From the NCBI RefSeq assembly GCF_947623445.1, contig NC_135241.1, forward strand, positions 18,912,501 through 18,976,500: DNA of 64,000 nt. The letters are read 5' to 3'. This stretch comes from Clavelina lepadiformis (Eukaryota > Chordata > Ascidiacea > Aplousobranchia > Clavelinidae). How positions within the stretch are numbered: the stretch's first letter is position 1; the number at the start of each line of letters is the position of its first letter. The notes beneath the pieces were generated by a model. That model was not told where the DNA came from and ran no database searches. It worked only from the letters and a program-made list of their open reading frames with translations. Position numbers and translations under genes: made by a program. Below are positions 25,568-37,500 of the stretch, one piece after another.

Positions 25568-27026
25568 CTATCGCCTCTTTCGTAAAGACCTTGCACGTTT
25601 TGCAGAATTTGTCATTGAAATCGTTTCTTTTGAAGTCTCTTTCTCTTGTTTACAATTGCTCTCATTTACAGCTGTTGATGATTCGTGATGAAACGCAGCA
25701 CTGAGCAGACTAACAGCTACAGCAAGAATGCAAACAAATTGAAATATCCCACAGATTGACAAAACAAACGAAAGGATATTATCAGTTAATGTCTGTTCAT
25801 GTACATTAACAAACTCCGTATCAACCTTATTCATACCTGAAATAAACCTTGACAGTAATGACCAAAGCATATTACATAAATTAGAGATGAAATAATGCTA
25901 CGTAATCATAGTTTATATGCAAACTTTCCAATCAGGCCAAAGATCACTCAATTACACAACAAACAATCAGTCAACTGAACATGTATGACTTTTCACTTAT
26001 TTTTCTCAAACCTTAGATGTTCCATACAAATGTAATGTTTGACACATTGTATAAAGTGTCTGGAAAGTTTTGCATAACTAAGGATCAATAACCTAATCGG
26101 CCACAAAGAGCATAAAAAGTGTTACATACTGGTACAATAAAACAGATGTAGTTACTACATAAAATAAATAAACAACTTTTGTCAAGAGTGTATAAAAGAG
26201 CTCTATGTTAACATCTGTTTAAATCTCCTGCGTGCAGCTGCCACACTTTCAGCTGTGGCCTATGTTTCTTCTTTAAATTTTAATGGAGCTAGCTTTTCTG
26301 TAATTTAGTGGGTTTTTTTAGTAGTTTTTTTAACCACTTTTGCTTTTCACACTTGGGTCTGAATTATGTGGTGGAGCTAGTGCACAAAAAAGGTCTACTA
26401 TGGAAAAATGACTTGAACATTACTTGATGTCTATGAAAAAGTAGGCTACAGCCAGATTGAAGAGTATGGCAGTTTTTCTTAGAGATCTCGGGTGAGCAGA
26501 AGCAAAATGCTGGTGTGCACTGTGACTCGTAATCCAAGGCTGCCCGGAGTTTGTGGAGGCAAGGTGCGGCCCTATACAATAGAAATCCGGGAAAAAAACA
26601 GTGTCTCCCGTTTTTTTTTTTAGAGACGACACCGGTTTGCCCTGGAGTGCAATACCGTTTTGGAAAAATAATCTCGGGTGTGCTCTTGCCATACTCTGCA
26701 GTATGGAACTACAGTATAGGATACATTTGATATATATATTATATACCAATTATATAATACCTTTATGTACCAATTTAAATCAAATATATTAAAATAAAAT
26801 ACTTAACTAGCAATTTTCCACCCTACTGCTATTTACCTTTGCAATGAGAAATAAATTAAGACAATATGCATGGGACGTGACGACAATCTTTCTAATTTAA
26901 CTGCACGCAACAATAGAGTCAAATAATTCAACAGGTAAATTAAGTTAATATACCTTCACAAGTCAAAAGGGTCTCCTCAGAGCTTGGCTGCATCTCGTCA
27001 GTAAATTTACATTTTCGCTTAGCCAT
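25568..27026 (-). CDS. MANBAL-like (UPF0239) small membrane protein
   Basis: Two exons, 27026-26954 and 25836-25568; 342 nt, 113 aa. The join restores a Gly codon (G|GT). Exon 2 encodes a hydrophilic leader ending [11 protein letters not shown], a single hydrophobic segment rich in Ile, Val, Cys and Ala (about residues 44-70), then a polar tail ending SLRKRR. The pattern NxLxxxLxxxxIFQxxCxLAxxV followed by a basic C-terminus resembles MANBAL, a small membrane protein of unknown function; this match is from memory and modest. Human MANBAL is about 85 aa, and the first exon here adds 25 residues ([12 protein letters not shown]...). An internal Met at the start of exon 2 could be an alternative start. 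It is the upstream partner of PRKRIP1. Confidence 0.6.
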
Positions 27027-30000
27027 TTTCAACAGTAAAACAATAAAAAAGTTTAATTTTTGGCACTAAACAAATTCTTATTGTGAAAATATTGCCAGTT
27101 AAATTTCAGAAAATGCATTATTCAAAAACCAGGACATTTAAGCACTTTTTACATTTATTCATGACGCAGATTTGAACACTAAAATCCTGGACATGTCCAG
27201 GAAAACCCTGGCATATGGAAACCCTAGCCTAGACACAGTTATTTTGTTTGGCTTGTTTAAAATATCAGGCAACTTCCTGGCACACCGCTCATTTTTACTT
27301 AAGCTATGCAGAAGAGATCAAGTCTTCAAACACTATGATACATGACTGAAATAATTTTTGTTTGATTTTACCTGACATTTCTAGGTGATGCTTGAAGAAA
27401 AGCTTTGCAGAATAGTGCTGAATTTACAAGGCAATTATGCCTATATTTACAAAACCAACCAATCAGAAAACGGCAAAAATACATGTGAAACTGAAAAAGT
27501 TTGTTTTCGTACACTGGCGGTAATTCCGTAGACTGGTTCCGTTCGAATAAAAACTGAGTCCACAGTAAAAAAGTTACAATTACTTGTAAAATTATTATTG
27601 GCTACACCTTGCAGTTCACAAGTATAATATGTTATGCAGGAAAAAATTTGCATGTGATGAAATAAATTTTGTTGTTGTAGGGTCTATCGGCGGTATTGTG
27701 GCCACATTTTTTCTTTGCGATTTGAAGCTCATGTTAAATACGTTTGCCTGGGGCTAGAGAAAAATTTTTTTCACCATTTTGTGCAGAATTTAATTTACTT
27801 TTTTACTATAATTTTATATTAATTTCAACTGATGCAAAAACTGAGCAAAACGATTTCTCCCAAGACTACTTTTTCCGAGTTATTGCGGACACTCCTTTCA
27901 AATGCGGCCACACATCCCCATAAATGCGTCCGCATGTCCCTGTTTTTGCGGACGTACTTTTATGAAGAATTTAGCCTTTTACAGTATTGCAGTTTGTTGT
28001 GTGCAAGACTGAAGAAGAACACTGGAGTTAAGAGCAATGCAAGATCAATTGTTTTTATTCATTGATTTGCAAATAATTGTGTAAGGAATGTGTATGTATA
28101 GATATTGTAATAATCAGGGAGAAGAATATTCAGGTAACTTGGTTTGTGTAAAACAATGCGCAACCACTAAGATTCGTTTTTACTTTTGAATTTATCCATT
28201 GGACGTACCAAGTTTTAAAATTTTTTTAGTATACCTTGCATATCCGGTAGGCGTGACTTAACCATAACGATTATTGTATTTTTACAGTGTAATGCAAAAT
28301 TAAAAGTGAGTCATTACGCTTTGAGTATTAAAAGCCACATTTTGCCGTCTTTAATAGCTGAAAGAGCTGGGTTTAGCGTTACTTGATCGTAAGACTTCCT
28401 TGAATTCTTACTTGGTAACTCCATATTGCTCAAATAGACCGAACTAAGCAAATAATCGCGTGCAAACAATACACTTGATAAACGAGAATGCCCACGTTTT
28501 GCTGTCCGCACTTTGGGGGTTGTTTTGTAATTGTGATGCCACACAGAAAAAAAAAAGAAAACATTGAAAAAATACACATAGACGTCTAAAATTGTGTACA
28601 TACACAGAAGAAGAATACAGTTACGTGTGCGAAAAAGAATGAAAAAAGAGCAACATTTGCTGGAGAAATAACAGTTTAGTTTACAGAGTGAAAAAATTTT
28701 TTTTGCTGTTTTTCATATTGTTCTTTGTTTGTGATAGCCACGTTCTAAGGGTAATAACAAACTTTTTACTTGGAGTAGCTCCCTGAAAGTTGCTAGAGTT
28801 GCTTTTAAGGAATATTAGATGAGGTTAATTAAAAAAAAATTTTTTCGTTGTAAATTTTTTCGGTAATTTTAGAGAAAATTTTACCAGCCGCAATAGCACC
28901 GATTGACCCTCTGTTGAGTTAGAGTAGAACTGGTTTGGAACTATTTGCTTGCTTTACGCTGCATCAGTGTCCAAATTAAACTGTAAAACATATTTCTTTC
29001 GTTTGTTTTATTGTTATTTGCCCGTTGACTTTAGTTTAGCTTTGCTGCTTTTTCCCATGATTGTCTGCTGGCTGAATTACATCGCGTGACTTTACATCGC
29101 CTGAATTCGTATCGAACTAATCCAGTGCATAGGATTTAAACCACTTTAAAATAAGAAATTAAAAAAAAAGAAATTTTTTATTGCGCAAAGGAAAACATAT
29201 GCAAATCACCTGAGCGAAATCTTTACAATCCAATGGTCAGAAAGCCTGTTATTTAAAAAAGAATCAAAATGGGTCGATATTTTCCATTGTTCAGTAGGCT
29301 ATAGGCGATCGAAAAAATCTTGCCACCCCGACAGGAACTCGAAAAGGGTTAGGTTTGAATCAGTAGCATTGCCTAACATATTTCTTGTACACTGGCTACT
29401 TGACTCCAAACCTATTATGGCTGAGAGCGTTAGCCGCTAAGCAGTTATTAGCAAGTTAAATTTTCTCAGCTCTAATCTATGCTACCGCTAGATCACTCTT
29501 ACTACCTGACTTCATGGTGCTACATGCCATTGCGTCTTGCCAGATTTTCTACGACATGCTTGATTTGGGATGTGCTAGCAGAAACCTTCTGGTAAACAAT
29601 TTTTAGTGACAGTATTATCTGATGTCAGTAGTCAATACACCGTTCAACTTCCCAAATGTAGATCGTGCTACCTAATTTTGCTATTGGATTTTTTCTTTAT
29701 AGAATAATCAGTGTTGTTTACTGGATATTAAAAGATTTTTACACAAAAGCAGACGCAAAGCAATCACGTTTTAACACTTGAGAAACAAAGTCTATCTATA
29801 AACTCTATGAGGTTTCTATGATCTTTGTTGAGAAATTTTCTTCCCTCATGCAATCATAAAAAAATTTTAAAACTCATTTTAAAACATTTCAAAAATTTTA
29901 ATTTGAAGGCGGAGTAATGGCCAAAGTTGGCAATGAATTTAAAGTGAGGGAAAAGTCCAAAAACAAGTTGCTTTAAATTAGAGTACTGTAGTTGTCAGTA

Positions 30001-32107
30001 AATATACTTGTGGAAGGATTTGTACTAATATGTAGTGGTTATGCAGTTATTGCTATTAATAAGTGGCAAAAAACACAAATTCATCGCTGAATTATGACGA
30101 GGATGGCGGTTCTTATTACTGCATATTAAGTGAAACAATAGGGATAACTCAGATACAGATGAAAACTCTTTCTTTATATTCTTTATAATTTTGTTGAACG
30201 ATAACAGTCAAAATTAAATTATGATCAGGCAACAGCAGCATTTTTTTAATCATTTCAGCAAAGAAAATTTTTGTGAAAAATGGTCCAGATCTTTTCCGCT
30301 AAGTGGCAGTATTAAACCAGTTAACAAAAACTTTTACCGCGCTTTGATCAGCATTGAAAACCTGCTGAGTAGTGCTTGCTGTGCTCACCCAACCGAGCGC
30401 AATGCAGACCGTTATGTAACTCGCGGTTGCTATTTGCAAGCTATTTGCGTGTGGTAAAAACTAAGTCAAGGCGCAACCAGGTTTTTAAGGATATTTTGTG
30501 TTTGTTATCTGCCAAATCGTAAATTTTCTTCCACATCTGTAGCTTATAGGGCAAAAGGTATTTGGGGATCGGTTTGACAATGGTGTTTTATCTTTTGGCG
30601 GTTCAATGCAAACTTTTGCAAATTTTGACTTCATTGCAAACTTTATTTACACACTGCATTGCAACCGATTTAAAAATTATGATTTTGCCTAAACGATGCT
30701 TTTAAGGCACATTGCCATAAAAGGAAGGCCACGTAGCCTATATCCTACTGATTTTTATTATGCCTATAAAAATGTTTATGACTTAAAACTAATAAAATGG
30801 CATAATGCGATTGCTTTATATGATGGCCTGTTATATATGAATAGCCGAAAGTTCTATGGCCTTAAACCCAACGACCACGTATGACAAGGCGTACTTTGAA
30901 ATGTAGGTCACTGAACAATCAGGCCATGATGTTAAGCAGATCGGCAAACAACGCTAATGTCATTGAAAGTTGGCATAAACTTAATGTCACGTTGGACACA
31001 TATAGTAAAATGTTGACGCCGGGGTGACAGTTGACCTATGACCAATTTTAACCATCAGCCAACCAAACTCGGCTGTTTGATATAGATTTTGTAATGCAGA
31101 TCATCCATCCTATGGTTATTATTATGACGATATACAGACGATTTATTATTTTAATAGTTTAACGATGATCAATTTCAAAACATATCAAGAATGAAGAACA
31201 GCAAACAGTTTGTTTATATAAGCGTTTATTTTAAAGAATCAAGTTATTTTATCCACACTTGAAAATATTCCGTGCCTTAGCTAAAGCCGCGATTTCGTCA
31301 TAGGCTCGCTAACGGAGTCTTTATGGAAAAGTTTTGGCAAATCTGAGGACGCACTGGTACACGCGCTATGCGCATGATCAACGCGTGTTCATTACATGTC
31401 AGCATATAATAAAGAATCCGCTGAACGGTTGCTGCAAATCAGTTTTAACCCCGCTTTCAGAGGAAGGTGTCCAAACTTGTTTTAAAGAGTTTTCTGGGCG
31501 AAATCCTTGACTTTATATCAATTTAATTCATATAATTCACTTGTGTGGTGTTAATTTCAGTAAATGAGACGCATGCTATTACATGGAAAAAGAATGAGGA
31601 GAACGGCTTTCACCCGGTTGTGTGAATGACGTGAGTAAACACAGCTGATTCTAGGCGCGTGCTGCTTCGAAGAATGTCGCAACACGTAATCGTAATTAAC
31701 TTCATAATACATGTGCTTTCGCACTGAAAAATATAACGTTCAGTTACATACTACCACGTTTAGTATGAAATGTAGAAAGTAAGAGTTAGTGTAGTATTTT
31801 ACATTAATTGGTCGCATTCATTAGCGTCTGGAGCTGTTCGTTTGATAGGGGAAAGGTAATCTTTCTGCTTGTTGAGAAAAGGGAAAATGTTTGAGATAGG
31901 AATGACTATGAGATCGCTTGGAGCCTTGTATATCTGTAGAGTTTGCATGCACCTTTTCCTTGGTAGTGTAATCGGTCTCAAGGTAGATATTTTTGAGACC
32001 ACTCAGTTACAGTAGTATAACAACATGAACCTTGTTTTGTTTTATTGTTTGTAGGCCCAATAGCTATCCTGTAGAATAATTTAAACTTACATTAATTTGT
32101 CACCATA
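27027..32107. other. Intergenic region between MANBAL-like and PSAT1
   Basis: The two flanking genes are divergent, so both promoters lie here. Over 5 kb I found only short, unsupported open frames (for example 27832-28065 and 30221-30457). The sequence has many A and T runs and no clear repeat boundary. A TTTGTAG acceptor at about 32048-32054 suggests that PSAT1 has an untranslated first exon upstream. Confidence 0.5.
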
Positions 32108-34539
32108 ATGGCTTTAATCAATGGACATGCCAATGGTATCACAGCAAGTGATATTAAGCTGGCAAGGAAAAATGGTGTAATGTCTAATGGTACACATAAT
32201 GGACTTGATAACAAGAAGCCTATCATTAATTTTAATCCTGGTCCAGCAAAGATTGACCCATCGGTGAGATTATATCCCAGTAATTTGATATTTGTCATAG
32301 TGTCATGGACTGCTAACAAAATACTCATGATATTTTCTGAACTTAATAGGTTTTGTTGAGGGCTCAAGCCGAAATCCTTAATTTTCAACAACTTGGGATC
32401 AGTGTTATGGGTAAATGTTTGCTGTATTGTTCTTAAGTATTATCTTCTACGGTTGTTTTTGATGCTGTTTTGCATCTCAAGCCTCAACATGTATTCATTT
32501 TGCAGAGATGAGTCATAGATCAGCTGATTTTGCTAAAATATTGAATGGAGCTAAAGCTACTTTGACACAACTTCTGTGAGTATTTAACTTTTACCAACTT
32601 TTTACAAAGTGAATTTTGACATGAATCCAAAACTCTTTATCAAACTATATGATGCACAAGTTCACTTTAAGGTTTGATTTTATTTCAAAAGTTTATATCA
32701 CTTTTCGTATTGTAAATGTTTACTGTTTTTTTGGCAGAAACATTCCTGAGAATTACAAGATCCTATTCCTGCAAGGTGGTGCAACAGCCCAGTTCAGTGC
32801 AGTGCCTTTGAACCTTCTTCAGAGGTCGCCAAACTGCTCAGCAGACTACATTGTTACTGGAACTTGGTCTGCTAAGGCTGTCAAGGAGGTAAGTTTCAGA
32901 CAATCATACTTGGCTTCCTGCAAATTTTGTATTAGTCATATGTAAATTCATGTTATATGGTTACATAATGTATGTGTTTCAACATTTTTTTTTACTTTGC
33001 AGGCACAGAAATATGGGAAAGTACATATTGTTCATCAACCACTTGAAAAATACTCAAGTAAATAAATTTTTACCAACATCACCTAGCTATGACTCAAAAA
33101 ATTTGTTGTTGTAATGAATGATGATGTAATATTTCATTGCAAACCTATGTTAGGGGTTCCTGAACAAGAAGAGTTTGATCTTGATCCTGACGCAGCTTAT
33201 GTGTACTACTGTGACAATGAGACTGTGAATGGTGTTGAGTTTTCCTACGTGCCTGACACAGGAAATGTTCCTCTTGTAGCAGATATGTCTTCAAACATTC
33301 TATCGAAACCAGTGGATGTGTCTAAGGTAAACAATAAGTTACATTAGTACCAATCAGAACAACTGTAATTGTAAGCCTTTGGCCTTTGATGACCAATACA
33401 ATAGTGTAGTAATAATGCGATACAATATTTACCTATTTTTGTGAGAGTTTCCTTTTTTATAAGTACAGTATATACCAGTACTTAGGTTGACAAATTGCCA
33501 TAAAACCATTTTTTTCTTTATAACCAGTTTGGCATTATTCTTGCCGGAGCTCAAAAAAATATAGGATGTGCTGGTGTCACCTTAGCCATTATACGAGAAG
33601 ATTTGGTTGGTTACTGCATGAAACAGTGCCCTACAATTCTTGACTACAAAATTCAAATCGGCATGGATTCGCTTTACAACACACCACCAAGTTACAGGTA
33701 GTCTAACACTTCTTTTTCTTGACAAACATTTGATCAGCTTCTGTTTTGATACTCTAATTGTTATAAGAACAATACCTGTTACAACAAAAGACACTGACGT
33801 TGTTTTTTGTGTAGCATTTACCTCATGGGCTTGGTTCTGGAATGGATACAAAACACTGGTGGCCTTTTGTCGATGGCGAAGAAATGCGTATTGAAATCAC
33901 AGCTTGTTTACTCAGTCATTAATGAATCGAACGGATTTTATAGGTATATCCCACTTGGTTCTGTTCACCGATCGGTTAATTGTTTTAGCAAACTGCCGTC
34001 ATACCATGTATGTTTACATGCAGCATGTAACAGCTACGTCGTAGCAATGCGCTTCTGTCGTAACTTCACGATATATTTGTTTACGTTATAGTTGCGCAGT
34101 AGAAGATGGCAGCCGAAGTAGAATGAATGTCACATTTCGTATTGATGGTCCAGCTGGCGACTCCGAGCTTGAAAACGCTTTTATCGAAGAGAGCAAAGCA
34201 GCTAACATGATTGGTCTAAAGGGCCATAGGTAATAACTTTTTACGTTATTGTTCGGCTGGTTGTTACTAGTTTAGTTTAGAAGGAAGCTCGTTGTAAAAA
34301 TTAAGGTTCAGACGACTCCTCTTACGTTTTATTGCGTCATATACCTAATACTTTATTTCCTACTCAACGCACGCGTGACGAGAACGGCCACTTTGATATG
34401 TGCAATGTGTAAAATACTGTGTTTATTTTTCGACAGATCGGTAGGCGGTATTAGAGCTTCCCTGTACAATGCTGTCACTTTGGAAGAAACACAATTTCTT
34501 GTCAATTTGATGATGGATTTTCAACGGCGACATAGTTAG
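32108..34539 (+). CDS. PSAT1: Phosphoserine aminotransferase
   Basis: Ten exons: 32108-32263, 32350-32410, 32506-32575, 32738-32888, 33003-33057, 33154-33326, 33528-33697, 33815-33943, 34092-34229 and 34437-34539; 1206 nt, 401 aa (human 370). This PLP enzyme makes 3-phosphoserine from 3-phosphohydroxypyruvate and glutamate in cytosolic serine synthesis. Landmarks: [81 protein letters not shown] with the PLP lysine at about residue 232, YNTPPSYSIY and [19 protein letters not shown]. The first 38 residues form a Gly/Asn-rich extension absent from the human enzyme. AATAAA at 35075-35080 is a possible polyadenylation signal. Confidence 0.95.
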
Positions 34540-37500
34540 ACTGATATTTATTTTGCCAATCTACCGTTTTAGTTTTATTTTAAAACGATCATTAATTTTT
34601 TAGATTCGGTGTGCATTCTCTTTCTTTTTGCACTTTATAGGTAATATTCGTCTTTCTTTTATTACACAATCAATTGGATCGATCATGTGCTTTTAAAACC
34701 CCGTTTCGACCTCGCCCTAATTTTTCAGATGATTTTAGCCGAAATAAGCTTTACAACATAAAGGATATATCAAATTTAAAGTATTCTTTCACTGATAAAG
34801 ATATCTGCAAAGGTGTAGTGTTTTAAACAATCACGAACTATAACATTTGTGCTGCTTATTTCCACACCTTTTACTGTTAGTTGTTTCATTTAATCGATAC
34901 TTTAAATGTTGTCATGTATCATGTTTTTACTTAAGTGCTGTTTTCGACGCTTTATTAGCAAGACGCTGTTCCATGTATGGCTGTCATGTGTTCGATAGTG
35001 TTTCCCGTTTGATACATATTGTATATATCGCCATTTACAAGATGTTATTCCGCGCCGTGTCGCCTTTGCTGAAAAATAAAGAGTCAAATTGCATTGAAGC
35101 TTCTTTGGCCAAGTTTTTGCGCTCGCGAGTCGTCTAGCGGTAGGTTTATTTCATATCGGCTGGGCAAGCAGTTGTGATATTGCGCTTAGTAGTAAACAGT
35201 ATTTGTTGTGGCCAATACAGTCTGGTGTACAGAAGACAAGTGGTTTTACTGGTCGCAAATGGACAAACTGTAGATAAAATGCAAGCGTTGCCATAAGCAA
35301 ATTGAAATGCAAAGAGCTGCAGGTATTTTTGTCGTTTGCTTAACACCAATATAGTTAAAAGCACAGGTGGGAGAAACAACAGTTATAACGAAAGCATTTG
35401 TGTACGGTATTTTACAATAAACATCGGCCCATTTCGCATGCACAAATACCAAAAGAGCGCTACTTTTTAAAAAGCATAGGGCGTGTCAAAAAGATAAAGG
35501 TTTTAAGTTTTCAGAAAGAGAAAGTTTTCCACCAGTTAAGCATGGTTGACGAGACTTCTTGGAAAGTTCCAAGAATATAACCTCAAAAACAACTTTGAAG
35601 TCGCCGTGGACCTTTCTAGTCCTGCCAGCCCCCGCCACACACGTGCTAGCTTAAAACTCTGCAGTGGAAAATTTTAAGTTTTGCTTATGTAATACTGTAT
35701 AAGGCTTCGGCGGCCGTGCCATAAATAATCTCCTTGAATGTAAGAGCCTTAGAAGTTAAAGATATTTACCGAAGTTCTATATTTATATAAACTTCATACA
35801 ATTTCAATGGCCAATACTGGATTTCGTTGTTGGTTATGAGATCATTAAAGTTTATAAATTCATATACGTTGTTTTATTTTGGTATTTGTGTGTAGTAATG
35901 CACTGTATACAAATAATCGTACGTTATGATAACAAATATGTAAATCTTAGTACTCTAGTGTGGAAACAAAAATAATATTCTACTAAAAGTAATCGCTAAA
36001 TCCCTGTCATGTTAAAATATGGAGTACAAATGCATCTCTCTTCTGAAATATTACTGTATATATAGGCCTATTGAATAATTTGTAAAGACGTCACGCTTTA
36101 TGCTCGCAAAACATTTTACAAATATCAAATAATTAAGATAAGCGACAAAAATTAATTTCTTCAATCGAATTGGGTTAGCACCAGCAAGAGCATATGACAC
36201 ATTTCTGCGTTTTTGTGGCTACTCGTATCGGCATGTTTGCCTAGATACGCTTGTTATTATCACAACACCACAGGCAAGTTAAAATTTTCCATAGACTCTT
36301 TCTTTTGAGTCACGTGCTTGACCCAAGACTTCTGACAGCAACGCGACGGCCTGAAACTATTTCATCATTCAATGAGTTGTTTCGAATGGATTGTTTCCTC
36401 AATGTACAGCTTTTAAAGCTGTGGTTCATTGTTACTGTAACCTTTAACGATTTGAAATGACGATGACGTCACCCAGTATCATTTTTTCAAACTCACGCTG
36501 CACACGGAAGCTCAGCAATTTTTCTTAACAGGATTACGGCGAGAGTGAAATTAAAAATCTATTGTATCGATTGAATGAAGTGTGTCAAGCGGTTTACGAC
36601 TCAAGATAATTCATAAGATCCTAAGACATCAAACAGCATAACACGTTCATGATGAACGCTTTGTTTTGCCACAGATATTTTACAACCGCCACCAAGATGC
36701 TGTTTGTAATCAAACTAATAAGTCCTTGTAGAAAAGCGAAAAGAAATGTTTTCGATATCTTAATCAGTTGCTTAAGAATCAAACAACATGCAGCTGTTCC
36801 TTAAAAAGACAAAACTGCATGAGTTAGCTGTAACTTAGCGACTTTATGAACAAAACAGAAGCGTCTATGGAAGTGATCGTTTTATCTACCACTGGCTAAA
36901 CAATTGAAATAAAACACCCGAGAGATGGCGCTCTTGTACAAGGTGCACTAATCCAAACACATAGCAATCAAGCAATTAGTTATTGTTTCCAAAACAGTTG
37001 TAGTTTCGGCTTGCAAGATTGTTTGAAAATAGCAATTACTCGAAGTTTTCCGTAACGAAGCTGAAATGATTTCCAAAGGCCTAAGTTCAGCATTTTGTGA
37101 AGATCACAAAACTTGTGTTGTGTCATAGTGTAATAGAAATGATGAATTGTTGCATCATGCTTGCTCCTTCACTTTCTACGTCATTGGCTTGACACACACA
37201 CAAAAACAGCTACCTTCTAAGCTTTAGAAATCATCCTTAACCTAGGAGCTTTTTATTTCAGGATACAATTAACAGGTTGATATAACCTGCCCGTTTCGAT
37301 ACTTTGAAGTATGAGACAAGGTTAACCTAGATAAAAACAAAACTGCATATGAACCATTTGTGGCAACTTAAAAAACTCTTAACATCATTGGATAACTATG
37401 TTAAGTCAAAAGTGATTAAACACACCCTTCGGAATTTCCAATTGTTTTTATTTGATAATCAAAGGTAAATCACGTGACTTGAAATTTAAGTGGGCGTGAC

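Noticed and set aside
26364-26749. Minus-strand open frames with HPRLF/HPRSL repeats and AGAGTATGGCA inverted motifs.
   Set aside because: Lies inside the MANBAL-like intron; the repeats suggest a small element, but no target duplication or clean ends were found.
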